Notes: generated by a model from the sequence alone, not told the origin. A stretch of DNA of 64,000 nt from Conchocele bisecta (GCA_029237695.1 CM055271.1:29480695-29544694), one strand, 5' to 3'; counted from the stretch's first letter, positions 44,064 through 55,690 are shown. Numbers and translations are program-made.

Positions 44064-44522
44064 CAAAAGGAAACTGGATCAGCTGGAGAAGGACATGAAG
44101 GAGTTAAAGGGAGTTTGAAGGCTGTGAAAAGGAGAGTTAAGGAATTGGAGGAACATAGTGGTACACGGTCACCAGATCTGTCGCTGTCGGCTGCATCAGA
44201 GGAAACCAACAGTTTCGATGGTTTGATGAGGACAGTATCACATCTCTCTGGTACGAGCGATAAAGAAATAAACGCGGTAATAAGGGACCTATCCATGAAA
44301 TTGTTTTCCAATGAAGATCTCAGAAACTGTACAAGAACTGGGAAGAAAACGAACAAAACGGGGGATGCCCCTAAGCCAGCTTTAGACAAAATGAAACTGA
44401 CTTTATTGGAGCGGGTAGTTCGCACGAAGAGTCCTTCAGTCACAAATGAACTCTTCAAGAAAAAGTTGGACAATATCTTAAAGATGGAGAGGAGGGCCTC
44501 CTGGAGAAGCAGCAAGACTTAG
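44064..44522 (+). CDS. BEN-domain terminal exon
   Basis: After a TATTTCTCAG acceptor the exon encodes a coiled coil (...SLKAVKRRVKELEEH), a Ser-rich linker, a helix with SGTSDKEINAVIRDLSMKLF, and then the BEN core: FSNEDLRNCTRTGKKTNK, PKPALDKMKLTLLERVV and SVTNELFKKKLDNIL. It stops at TAG 44,520-44,522. BEN domains bind DNA and recruit chromatin factors in the nucleus. Just after the acceptor another frame reads KRKLDQLEKDMKELKG, the expected coiled-coil start, and then meets TGA; one missing base near 44,105 would join it to SLKAV. So there may be a frameshift or a sequence error here. The protein is otherwise complete at its C-terminus. Confidence 0.72.
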   Translation, partial: QKETGSAGEGHEGVKGSLKAVKRRVKELEEHSGTRSPDLSLSAASEETNSFDGLMRTVSHLSGTSDKEINAVIRDLSMKLFSNEDLRNCTRTGKKTNKTGDAPKPALDKMKLTLLERVVRTKSPSVTNELFKKKLDNILKMERRASWRSSKT

Positions 44523-44817
44523 TGTAGTTAACTACTTTTCCATGTGATTTACTTAGTTGTTTTCAATGTTCACCTTGTTATGCACCCGAAATTGTTATTC
44601 CATTAAAATTGCAATAAATTTTGCAGATATGCCAATATTTGTTATTTGAAAAAGGGGAGATAATTTGGTAGAGAAAAGTACCTATAACGTAATGACAACA
44701 CATGTATGCAATGTGCATACCAGTTGATGATGAATAATCATACTACACAATATTAGGACATACCGGCGCAAAATTTTAATTCTTCTCTATTTATTTTAAA
44801 CAAAATCAAATATATTT

Positions 44818-45995
44818 TGAACATGTGTCTGAGAACTGTTCTAGAACAAATCTTGAACATGTGTCCGAGAACTGTTCTAGAACAATTCCTGTTGTCAGTT
44901 CCAGAGCATTTCCAAGAACAGTTCTATTACTATTTTCTAGGACATGTTTTGAACAGTTCTGGAACCGTTCTTGAACAGTTCAAGAAATGTTCTGCATCGT
45001 TAAATGAGACAAATTTATGGGACAAATGTTCGAGAACAGTTCTTGAACATGTGTCTCAGAACTGTTCTAGCACAGTTCTTGAACATGTGTCTCAGAACTG
45101 TTCTAGAACAATTCCTGTTGTCACTTTTTTCTAGGACATGTTCTGGAACCGTTCTTAACCTTTTGTTATAGAACTGTTCTCGAACTGTTCAAGAAATGTT
45201 CTGCATCGTTAAATGAGACAATTTTATGGGACAAATGTTCTAGAACAGTTCTTGAACATATCTGGAACATGTGTCTGAGAACTGTTCTAGAACAATTCCT
45301 GTTGTCAGTTCCAGAGCATTTAAAGAACAGTTCTATTACTATTTTCTAGGATATGTTCTTGAACAGTTCTGGTACCATTCTTGAACAGTTCAAGAAATGT
45401 TCTGCATCGTTAAATGAGACAAATTTATTGGACACATGTTCTAGAACAGTTCTTGAACATGTGTCTGAGAACTGTTCTAGAACAATTATTGAACATGTGT
45501 CTGAGAACTGTTCTAGAACAATTCCTGTTGTCAGTTCCAGAGCATTTAAAGAACAGTTCTATTACTATTTTCTAGGATATGTTCTTGAACAGTTCTGGTC
45601 TGGTACCATTCTTGAACAGTTCAAGAAATGTTCTGCATCGTTAAATGAGACAAATTTATTGGACACATGTTCTAGAACAGTTCTTGAACATGTGTCTGAG
45701 AACTGTTCTAGAACAATTATTGAACATGTGTCTGAGAACTGTTCTAGAACAATTCCTGTGATCAGTTCCAGAGCAGTTCTATTACTGTTCTTGAATAAAT
45801 GTTCTACAAATAGTTCTAGAACTATTCTAGAACACCCGTCTAGAACTATTCTAGAACACCTGTTCCATTACTAACATTTGTCTCATTTAACGATGCAGAA
45901 CTGATCAAGGGTTGTTCTAGAGCGGTTCTTGGACACTTGTTCTGGAACAGTGTTAGAATAATTCTAGAACTGTTCCATAACATTTCGCAGGGGTA
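44818..45995. repeat. GTTCTAGAAC palindrome array 4, 200-230-bp units
   Basis: There are four long units, each with GTTCTGCATCGTTAAATGAG, AACATGTGTCTGAGAACTG and AACAATTCCTGTTGTCAGTT. The shared phrase starts at about 44,984, 45,194, 45,394 and 45,625. Near 45,880 the same phrase is inverted. The right edge is TTCGCAGGGGTA. Long open frames here (rich in SRTVLE/NCSRTI) reflect the repeat, not a gene. Confidence 0.88.
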
Positions 45996-46504
45996 GTAAC
46001 CAACCACATGGCAGTTGTTTCGAGTACCGTTCAAGTTAATGATCCCAAATCTAGAAATTCCACCCTTATCGCATCGGCCGTTTTTGCCCATATTGATTTT
46101 GAGAAGAAAAATCGTATATGACGGAGCCTATCAATTATGGCGAAAGATGACACAAACTTCAGAGCTCACGCGAGCCGAATTGAATTCCCCTTTACCTCTG
46201 AATTTGTTGTCACAATCCACGTCATTTACGGAAAATAACACTGATTTTCAAATCAATAATTGTGGAAAAAACGGCGATGCGACACTATTGTGAACCCGAG
46301 ATCCAGGCTCATTACTAGTCTATTTTCTTAAATTCAAATCAATGTGAAACTGCTTGTTTCGGCGACCCCGAGTCTACTCCATGAGATGCAACGATTAAAC
46401 GTTCGTAGACATTCGTAAACGACTATCTGCACGGATAAAACAAATGGTACAGTGGAATTGGTCCTGGGGGAGGGCGGGACACAGCAGACATTTTATTATT
46501 TTGA

Positions 46505-47560
46505 ATGTGTCCGGCCGCAAAAATAATACATAATATCCTCACGTGGTCTCGGGCATTTCAGCGCTATGCGAGCATTTACACGCTCAAGTTCCCCCATGAA
46601 GCATCACAAATGTTTCAATACATGTCACTGATCCAGTCGCTGGCAACTAAATACCAGAACTGGTATCAGTACGACATGAAGTTTAGGACAATAAAATTAA
46701 GGCAATCGCTTCCATGGGGCTCATTACATACAGAAACTTACCTGTATGTGAACCTCATGGCACCCACAAAGCAGTCCCGTCCTAACACCTTGGGAAAAGT
46801 GGCAAATCCTCTACAAAATAATGCTTCTGTGAACCGGGCAAAGTCCCAAAACAAGCAGCTTTTTCGTGAAAGTTTCTGCTGGGCTTTTCAGAAATTCGGA
46901 AAATGCGGAAAGTCAAAATGCCCCCATACACACAAATGCGCACTCTGCACGGGAAGTCACTCAGGCTCCTCATGCAGAAACACGGGCTACACTGCCTCCA
47001 CGGGCCCCAGTGCCGGAGTCCAGCCGGGACAGAAACCACCCGGGGGCCAATCTCTCAAGTAATGTTCCCCGTCTCCAAATTCCTACGCCGGTTAAAACAG
47101 ACAGGCTAGAATTCCATTTAGACGGTTTTCCATATACGGAAAAGAATTACTTGTTAGAGGGCTTTCGGAATGGTTTCCCGCTCGGCATACGGGGTCCGGT
47201 AATGGGTCGGGTCGCTCGGAATCACCCCTCTGCAATAACACATTCAGAATTCCTCCATCACAAGGTTGCAAATGAATGCAGTCTGGGAAGGGTCAAGGGT
47301 CCATATTTGTCAGCACCCTTACCCGATTTTCGGTCCAGTCCGCTGGCCGTGATTCCAAAACGAAAATCCGGAAATTTAGGGTTATTCACGATTTATCATT
47401 TTCAAAAAATGATTCAGTCAATTCTAACATCCCATTTGAAAACTCCACTGTTTCTCTTGAGTCGTTTGATGATGTGGCACGCCTTGTCAAAGAAAATGTA
47501 AGGCACTGTCTCATTGCCAAGGCGGATATAGAGGAAGCATATAATATAATACCGGTGTAA
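46505..47560 (+). pseudogene. DIRS-type retrotransposon, gag and start of RT
   Basis: The first frame (46,505-47,062) encodes a gag-like protein ending in a CCCH-like finger, CWAFQKFGKCGKSKCPHTHKC. An overlapping frame (to about 47,375) carries the linker and start of reverse transcriptase: YLLEGFRNGFPLGIRGP, GRVKGPYLSAPLPDFRSSPL and AVIPKRK. After a one-base shift near 47,375 it continues FRVIHDLSFSKNDSVNSNI ... LIAKADIEEAYNIIPV to 47,560, where the palm domain is cut off. The 'GPF..PP.....SPLG..PKK..G.FR.IHDLS.P.G.SVN..I' layout is typical of DIRS-like elements, which integrate by tyrosine recombinase. Most of RT, RNase H and the recombinase are missing. The element ends at the C-rich array that follows. 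Confidence 0.8.
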
Positions 47561-47569
47561 CAGGCCACT

Positions 47570-48320
47570 TTCCCCCCCAGTCAGAAATCCCCCCCGGGGG
47601 ATTCTGTGCCGGCCCAAAATCCCCCCGGGGGGATTTCCAACTAGTCAGCTTTCCCCCCCGCCAGTCAGAAATCCCCCTCACCTATTTTTTTTTCAACAAT
47701 GAAATGTTTAATGATAAGTTAACTGATAATATATTGTGTTGTATTTTACCGTATATCTGACATCTATATCCACATAAAATATAAGTTTAAGGGTGGGGGG
47801 GATTCTGGGCCGGCCCAAAATCCCCCCCAGGGTGGGGGGATTTCCAACTAGTCAATTCTCCCCCCCCCCCCCCCCCCCCCCACAGCAAAAATAATTTTCC
47901 TCCTTATTATTGTTCAACAACACAACCACAACACTACCAGTCAAAATAATCTTTCCCCTTATTTTTGTTCAACAATAGAATGTTTTATGATAAATTCATA
48001 GTGTAGTATTTACTGTATACATGAAATCTATATAGACATAAAATATTAGTTTAGGGGTGGGGGGGGGGATTCTGGGCCGGCCCAAAATCCCCCCCGGGGA
48101 TTTCCAACTAGTCAATTCTCCCCCCCCCCCCCCACAACACTACCAGTCAAAATAATATGTCCCCTTATTTTTGTTCCAACAATAGAATGTTTTATGATAA
48201 ATTAACAAATAATTAATAGTGTAGTATTTACCGTATACATGAAATCTATATAGACATAAAACATTAGTTTAGGGGTAGGGGGGATTCTGAGCCGGTATTC
48301 ATAAAACATTCTATTGTTGA
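47570..48320. repeat. C/G-rich tandem array, about 230-bp unit
   Basis: About three and a half units contain GGGCCGGCCCAAAATCCCCC, GGGGATTTCCAACTAGTCAA, a C run, and an AT-rich part with CAATAGAATGTTTTATGATA. The last unit is partial and ends in an inverted CATAAAACATTCTATTGTTG. Confidence 0.85.
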
Positions 48321-48542
48321 AAAAAAAAGAAGGGGAATATTAGAATAAACAAGAAATGCGTCTGTCGAACGCGGATGCCACCTGCAGCATATTTGAGAAA
48401 CTGTGACAAGACGGACGGTCCAAACACTATATGCCAACCCGGTGGCATAAAAACGGTATTTAACGAAGCCAAAGACAAATCCAGAGAATCAGGCCAAAAT
48501 TCAACACAATCAACATCACCCAGTTAATGGAAGTAGGCCACA

Positions 48543-48672
48543 TGTCGAGCCCGCAGAGCCATTTGAAAATTTCAAGTCCATGCGACTATTGATTTGTGAA
48601 CTAATTTAAAAACGCAAATTTCAGATGGATGGATGCATGTCATTGTGATCACTGCGTCTTGCAAGCTCGACA
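48543..48672. repeat. TGTCGAGCCC inverted-end repeat, copy 1
   Basis: The left end is TGTCGAGCCCGCAGAGCCAT and the right end AAGCTCGACA. The interior includes GTCATTGTGATCACTGCGTC. A second copy at 55,894-56,180 has another element inside it. Confidence 0.65.
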
Positions 48673-48805
48673 AAAACATCCTAAGTTCTAGCCTCAGGAC
48701 TAAGCCAAATTGCATGACAGATCGAATGCAACTGATGACAATAAGTCGAAGCTGCTAAGAAATGAGCTGCACCTGTGTATTTATGACGAGAAGTCCAATG
48801 TTAAC

Positions 48806-48990
48806 CCTCAGATCACTACTTGTATCTTATTTGTTTTGTCGTCTGCTGTTTATTTTCTATTTTCCATTTTTATCATCAAAAACATGCTTTGACAGCACTT
48901 TAGCATAATTTACAACATGCTTTGACAGCACTTCAGAATCATTTCCATTGGAATTCTGAAGTGCTGTCAAACCATGTTTTTATTGAGAAA
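48806..48990 (+). mobile_element. piggyBac-type MITE, left part
   Basis: TTAA (48802-48805) is followed by CCCTCAGATCACTAC and later by a hairpin built on GACAGCACTTCAGAAT. The layout is the one seen at 9,806 and 10,491. The right end was not found. An isolated right end of this style (GAGTAGCGGCCTAAGGG then TTAA) lies at about 51,998-52,020. Confidence 0.5.
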
Positions 48991-49539
48991 TTATAAGGAT
49001 ATTACAGTCTACAACCTTGGGTTGTCGCGCTGGTACTAACTACATTGTGAAGGCCGATCTGCACGGTCTCAGTCCAGTAACCGTTTCAACACCACATTTT
49101 ATTATGTCAATGTTAGTAAACAGTGTATATCCAGATGAGCATGCTTGTAGCGAGTCATGTTTTGCACCTGTCTGTCCGTCACAAATTATGTTCACATTGT
49201 GCACCAAGACTTGACAAGATAGCTAGTAGAGTTTATCAGAAATAGTCGTTTAGCATGCATGTGACCTTTATTTGACCGTGTCCTACTACTTTTTCCATGA
49301 AATGGACTTGTCAATCGGTCAAACTGCTGTATCCCCCCCCCCCCCAATATTGTATTATGCTCCACCATGATAGTCATTAGTGGAGGGGGCATTTAGATCC
49401 CCCTTGTCTGTGTGTCCCATCAGTCTGTCCATCCAAACTCGGCATACTGTAAATTGCATTGACTCAGAACATGCTCTATCAAAGCAGTAGGTCAAGATCC
49501 GTATTACACAAACACATATTCTAGTTATTGCTCTTTTAG

Positions 49540-49637
49540 GTCTTATTATGGAGAAGTTCCCTGAGGAAACTGTTGATTCCATAGAAACGAAGATGAGAAG
49601 TCGCGTTAAGCTAATCAGGAAAGCATACTCTGGTCTT
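49540..49637 (+). CDS. Candidate internal exon, unknown product
   Basis: A 98-bp open segment lies between a GCTCTTTTAG acceptor and a GTAAGT donor. It encodes LIMEKFPEETVDSIETKMRS and then RVKLIRKAYSGL. The charged, helical composition and clean splice borders suggest a real exon, but neighbours in phase were not found and the family is not recognised. Confidence 0.35.
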
Positions 49638-50393
49638 GTAAGTACCACAATTTATTATATATCTACCCATGAAATGCATTGTTATGTGATGTAAATAAGT
49701 CATAAATTATGTTCTCATCGAGGAAATAAACAAATTAGCAGGGGGTCCAGTCACCCAAGGCACCTAATATTTTGGATGTGCCCTTAAAAATGCTTATTCA
49801 CTAAATGTTTACTAAAACACTAGAAAATTGAAAAACAAAATGCCACCACCGCAACACATGTTTACTAAAACACTAGAAAATTGAAAAACAAAATGCCACC
49901 ACTGCAACACAATCTATCTTTAGCAGCATTGACCTTGGGCGGGTGTATCTTCAATAAGTGTCTTCCCCTGATCTATATCATGGCACATGTGAAGTTTAGT
50001 GAAGATCGGACGTACATACCTCAAGTTATCGCACAAAAACAAGACTTCAGACGAACGGACAGGGTGAACAACATAGCCCCCCTCCGACAACTATCATTGT
50101 CGTGGTGGCATATAAATTGTTGACAGCCGGGCTCATAGTCCAAAACAGTTAATATCCACCCCTGCATACTAAGGTAGTGGAAAGGACATTGTGTGATACA
50201 TGCACTTGCCGGTCTTTTGTGTGACACGAGTGCTGCTTGTTTGACAAGGCTACATACATATGGGTCACAGTGTGGAATATTGCTAAGTACTGATGACCCA
50301 GTGTTATGTTCCTGACTAAATTTATCTACTAGTTGCTAGACCATGAAGGATGGATGAGTGTGTGTATCTCAACAGTGGGCCTGTAGCCAATTT

Positions 50394-50688
50394 CACCAAC
50401 ATTGCAAAGTATACTTACCATGAAAGTATACTTTGAGGGAGGAATCATTGATTTTTCCCAAAATTAATTATTTCATATAGAACTAACAACTGCATATATT
50501 TGATGATTAAAAGTATGCAGAATTATTATACTGAATTTATTACATTATCACAGCCAAAATGGCTGTGATAATGTAATAAATTCAGTATAATAAAAATTAA
50601 TAAATTTATCCTAAAATTGAAAATTTCTCCCTCAAAGTAGTATACTTTGCTAGAAAATAATACTTTGCAATGTTGGTGAAATAGGCTA
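50394..50688. mobile_element. Harbinger-like MITE, copy 3 (TSD CTG)
   Basis: This 295-bp copy belongs to the 3206 family in opposite orientation. The ends are TAGCCAATTTCACC / GGTGAAATAGGCTA, with AAAGTATACTTT subterminal and the same TTATCACAGCCA palindrome at the centre. CTG flanks it at 50391-50393 and 50689-50691. Confidence 0.82.
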
Positions 50689-51392
50689 CTGGTATAATAC
50701 TCTGGGATATTTATTGCCTGCGAGAATATATGAACCGATTACATACAGGGCCAAGTGATCTTGGTGTGGTAGAGGCATCTGACACCAGATCAGGATATTG
50801 CAATTTCAGTGCTTCAAGAGTATTGCAGACGACACATCATGATCAAATATTTAACAATATTTTCTACTGACTGTTTCAGCACCCACAGTAACCGTACAGG
50901 CTCACGCTGGCCATCGCAAATGGTGCCAAGTGTAACCTATTGAAAGTGGAGCAAGAAAACAAACTTTGGCGAAAGTGTCTGGTGCCTACAAAATAGAAGT
51001 CTGGTTTCAGATGTGTGTCATTAATTTCAAGTGCTGTTTGCAACATTAACTTTCCATCGTGTCTATGGAATAGTAGCTTATTTACAATGAAACTCTGTTT
51101 AATATCTATAGACTTTTTCTGATGAGCTAACACGCATGGCTGTACCAGGAATTCCACATGGGAGGCATTAAATCATGTTATGTCAAAATATGCTTACCAG
51201 CAGTCTATACTAAAGGATCGTGGGAATGGAACTTTCTGTCATTATTTGGAACTTTTGTACATGTATTTGGTATTATGTGTTATTTTGTGGTACTTTTTCT
51301 AGTCTAAATAATAATTAAGGTACAATGTATGTGGGAATAGAACTTTCTGTCATTATTTGGAACTTTTGTACATGTACATATATTTGGTATTA

Positions 51393-51580
51393 CACTTCAA
51401 CCCCTTTATAACACTATTGTTGGGGTCCATGAAACACCATCGTGTTATAGGTGAAATCGTGTTATATCGAGGTTAAATATATGGAACAGATAGTGAAACA
51501 GAATATTTGGGAGCCATGGCTTGATAGTGCTATATCCAAAATCGTGTTATAACGAACTGTGTTATAACGAGGTTGAAGTG
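51393..51580. mobile_element. pogo/mariner-type MITE (TA target)
   Basis: A 188-bp element starts CACTTCAACCCCTTTATAAC and ends GTTATAACGAGGTTGAAGTG, with internal TCGTGTTATA repeats. TA flanks it at 51391-51392 and 51581-51582. Such ends fit pogo/Tigger-like elements. Confidence 0.85.
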
Positions 51581-51599
51581 TATGTGTTTTTTTGTGGTA

Positions 51600-52690
51600 C
51601 ATTATGTACTTTTAGAGCCTAAAAACGGACTAAATAATAAGGTTTGTTGGAATAGAACTTTGTCATTATTCAGAATTTCTTTTTCTGTAAATGGAATTAT
51701 GTGGAATATTTTGGCACTTCTGAACATCCCTGATTTGTCATTTTGTGGTATTTTGTGGAAACTGGGAAATTGTATTCATTGGCATTTTCTGTCATTTTCT
51801 GGATTAGGAATGACAAATAATTCCAGAAAATCCGTTTCAATTAACAAACCATATGTTGCAATTATGTGTCATTTTCTGGAAATACCACAAAAAAACAAAT
51901 AAATAGTTCCGTAAACTTCCGTAATAATCCAAATAAATCCATTCTATTTTCGTAAGGGTAAGGCAAGATATAAAATCAACAGCAGATGACAATTGTTGTG
52001 AGTAGCGGCCTAAGGGTTAAGATGTATGGGGATATTAATGCATTTGTGGACCAATGAAATGACATTAAAATGAATTTGTTCCAGCTACGTACACAATTAA
52101 TTATGAATGTATTTAATTATTATGTACCCCAACAATTTGTTCGGGATACATAATTGCCAGCTGCATTGTTCTATTGGGAGTTTCTACCAATTGGAACCAT
52201 GCATTCCCAAGTGTCTGCTCGTTACTTTCCTTTAATTGCTCATATCGGAAATTCATCCTGATTTTCAAGTTCTTGACACAATGTTGTCGCTCTACTTTCA
52301 TTCTGGGATGGGCATTCCACAAGGTGTTTTGTTGACTCATACTTTATTTTAAGATATGAACCGGCGACGTAAGCGGATTACGTCGGGTGGTTACTGGTTC
52401 AATTCACCAATGCAATTTAGGTTTATTGTTAGAAGATTTTGTGTTCAAGAAACCGCTTTCATATTCTTCTGGAAGAGTAAAAAACGTGTAACTACACAGA
52501 TTACTCATGGAAAGTGTCTAGAATACAACTAATAGTCACAACATCACTGAAAATAAACCAAAAACGTCAGCAACGCTCATTTCCGGTTTGAAGTTTGTTT
52601 TACGTTTCAGTTGGTGATGCTTAAATTTCTCTTATCCAAGGTGTCAGATCAATGAATGTTTCATTAAATGGAAAAAATTAATTTCCCTAC
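51600..52690. other. Non-coding stretch with repeat fragments
   Basis: Phrases such as GGAATAGAACTTTCTGTCAT and TTTTGTGGTA recur from 51,226 to 51,890, indicating decayed local repeats. A piggyBac-type right end is at 52,016. No gene is recognised. Confidence 0.4.
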
Positions 52691-52691
52691 T

Positions 52692-52990
52692 ACAGTCCCA
52701 CCTCCCCATAACGGCCACCTCCAACCAATGGCCACCTCTCTTCAACGGCCAGTTTGAACTCCCCCCATTATATTTTAGCGTTATTTAACGGTCATCTAGC
52801 TCCCTATGCTGGCCAACGGCCAAGTAAATTTCAACAAAAACGGTCATGAATGGCCAACATGTTTTCGCCATGTCGATTAAATGAAACGGCCATACGGCCT
52901 TAAACCTCTGAACGGTCAACATACAGTCGCCAACGGCCACATCAAGTTCAACAAAAGCAGCCTAAAACCTCTGAACGGTCAGGCCACTCC
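52692..52990. repeat. 'ACGGCCACCTCC' pogo-like repeat fragment
   Basis: It begins ACAGTCCCACCTCCCCATAA with repeated AACGGCCA phrases, and has degenerate inverted copies further in. It is related in style to the MITE at 9,594. No TA-flanked right end was identified. Confidence 0.5.
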
Positions 52991-53397
52991 TTTTATATTT
53001 TTCGGTTTACAAAACCGCCGAGTGTATTTTTCTGAAACCCAAAAAAAAATAAAGTAGAAAGTTTGTGTTTTTTTTACAGTAATTATTTCCGGCGAACTAA
53101 AAAACATACTGAAATAAATAAAAATACACCGGGAATTACTTTCAAGAAAAAAAAGGAAAGGCTAAGATCATAGAAAGCAGAATATCCTTCAATTTATTGG
53201 GCGTCACTCTTTAGGAAGGCTGTTTTGGCAATACTCTACAGCCGGGCGCAATGAAGGGGGGTAATTCGGTTCATTCCGTGAGTCACGTTAATACCCGAAC
53301 AGCAGACGCTTGAATTCCGGCGTAACGCTATGACAGTAAGGCTTTGAAGCGCCCAAATCACCATGACTCGGGAGGTGTAACAACAACAACTTCGGCG

Positions 53398-53691
53398 ATG
53401 GCCGATAAAAAACTGTATTTCCATGTGGAAATTAAGGGTTGTAGCTCGGATGAGCGTAAATTTTTTCTATCGGGGTTGCCAACGCAGACTATAGGGAATG
53501 TGTTGTCAACCCACCTGGAGGACTGCAGACACGGTGTGAAGCGGATCGAGTCGTCGACAACCGCGTCGGGGTCCCGCACCAGGGTCGACATCGACACACC
53601 TTGTGGGGGTGCTGAGGGATTTCGGCACCAATCACATTACAGTTACAGTGTCAGGTTTGGACTAAAACGGTTTGGGCAATATACGTCGTAA
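53398..53691 (+). CDS. Unrecognised open frame, possible first exon
   Basis: An ATG after a CAACAAC-rich leader opens MADKKLYFHVEIKGCSSDER, followed by KFFLSGLPTQTIGNVLSTHL and further mixed sequence to a stop at 53,689-53,691. The leader and start resemble those of the transposase-type genes in the window (ATGGC after CAAC repeats). Only the first 60-70 residues look protein-like; a donor may cut the rest. No family was recognised, so the call is weak. Confidence 0.3.
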   Translation: MADKKLYFHVEIKGCSSDERKFFLSGLPTQTIGNVLSTHLEDCRHGVKRIESSTTASGSRTRVDIDTPCGGAEGFRHQSHYSYSVRFGLKRFGQYTS

Positions 53692-53699
53692 CCCCATAG

Positions 53700-55160
53700 C
53701 AGAGATAATTACTTATTCTGTTGGAAAACCAATAATATCGATTTTTAAACGCTAGCTATATTAAAAAGTAAACATACATTTAATTACTAGCCTAAAGTAC
53801 ATGCAGAAAGAACTATTTTGAATTATAATGAGACTGGTAAACACCACATCAACTTGAGCCAACTGAACTGAAACATTTTCAAACAACAAAAGAACATGAA
53901 CAGAACATCATATTTTTTTAGTAAAACTACAAGAACAAATCATTGCTTAGTAAACGAATAAACATCTTAAAGATATCGCTCTGTCTTAGAGTGTTGTCAT
54001 TCCCCGGGAGTGTGCTACATGATCGGGAGAGACACTGGTTATTATAAATGCATTTGGACCCATCTACTAGTGTAATTATTTCATTCATTTAGTATAGTAG
54101 ACTACCTAAGACACTTATTAAACTCTCATACATGAATATGCAAATGTTAAGACACACAGTGTTGAAATGATCTCTTTGTTAGTCATCAATGTTAAATTTC
54201 CCTTGTATAAAACAACGGAGCTTGGTTTTCAGAGGATGGTCGTATTGAAATGGGCCCGTTTCAAGTTTTTGTAACATTTTTTTTTTTTTTTTCCCACCCG
54301 ATGCAATTTTTCTTTTTGAGAAAAAACAAACAAACTGAGAGCCTTTACTTTTTTTCTTCTTTTTTTTCGATCACCCAGACCATGTTTTATCTAAAAACTT
54401 TTGTAAATCAAAACATAAAAAAGAAATGGCCTCACCATATTAAATTGACATTTGCAAGACATTGCGAATCGTGTCAAAACAATATTCCAATATAGCCGAG
54501 GGGTATGAAATCAAGTGCGCCGCATAGCGTGTAGTGGCAATCAGATACCTTCGGCGATAATCGGTCGATAAATGATGTGTAAACAAAGAATGCTGTGTAT
54601 TGAGATTGACCATACATCTGTCATATCTGACCATGCCAACAGCCTTTTTGACACTGTTTGAAGTGGATTAAACAAACCATTTATCCAAAGATAATTAAGT
54701 GTTGTTTGTTTTCTGTGAAGTTCTATCGGCGATGCGCATGCATTTTTCTTAAAGGATATTAACTGACATTTTGTAATCTTTTTTTTTTTTAATTTTCTAT
54801 AATTTGAGTATTTATGAAATTTCCTGTGAATTAAATCATAGGAATTAGGCCTACGAGCCAATTCCCACCCTTAAATATAAGCTCAACAAAAATAAAATAA
54901 TTCTTTCTCAATATTTCATTGCGATAAGATCGTATTATTCAGGCACAACCATGAGTTCTAAGAAACGTAAATGTTTGGTTACTGGATTATTTGTTCAAGC
55001 CAAATTGTGTAAAGTATTTCTTTTTTCAAATTTCTATTTTTTTCATTGAAAATATATACAGTTACTCACCATTTGAATGAATAATTGGTATTGGTCACTT
55101 TAGACATTCAATAAATAATTTTTCTAAATACATATATGATGTTTTGTTTTCTGTGAGATT
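53700..55160. other. Non-coding stretch, nothing recognised
   Basis: AT-rich sequence with long T runs (54,277-54,370) resembling the arms at 25.2 and 26.4 kb. No gene or clean element border was seen. Confidence 0.4.
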
Positions 55161-55164
55161 GATG

Positions 55165-55690
55165 ACTGTCCGTTGGTGGCCCCTCTCTCCAACAGCCAAT
55201 GTTAGTCCTTCCGGCTGTTGGCTGTTGTAGAGAGGTTTGACTGTATTTGCCTCTCAACCCAACAATGTAGGAACTTTGAGCAAATTAGAATGTTGCATAT
55301 CAGCTGAACTCATTTTCACTATGCGCATACCAGGGCACACAATATATTGGTGATGTTGATGTTAGTATAATCACATGCTCAGCAGCATGCCTCAGCCAAT
55401 ACAAACGCTTGTTACATCAAATTCTGAACAGAATCAGCCAATCAAAGCAGAAGTTGTTTGACACATTTGATTCACTTTGTGTGATAGGCCAACTCTGACA
55501 AATTACGAGATCAACGCTTTGCAAGACATTTTTATGCGTTTTGGAGCAATTTAATGCGTCATTGGCGCGGCCTAGAATGAACACTGCTGGCCCGAAGGTG
55601 CAATTTTTACACAAGCCAGTCGGGCTTGTGTTTTGCAGATTTTTACTGGCGCGACAGAATTTTCACCAGTTCTAATTTCGAAGACTGTGA
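55165..55690. repeat. Fragments of two MITE families
   Basis: GGCTGTTGTAGAGAGGTTTGACTG (55,211-55,243, read in parts) is an end of the 9,594-type element. From about 55,565 to 55,690, GCTGGCCCGAAGG, CAGTCGGGCTTG and CTAATTTCGAAGACTG resemble the right half of the 18,766 element. Confidence 0.5.

Noticed and set aside
44817..45874. Two long open frames in array 4
   Set aside because: The frame stays open only because the 200-230-bp unit lacks stops in that frame; it has no conserved domain.
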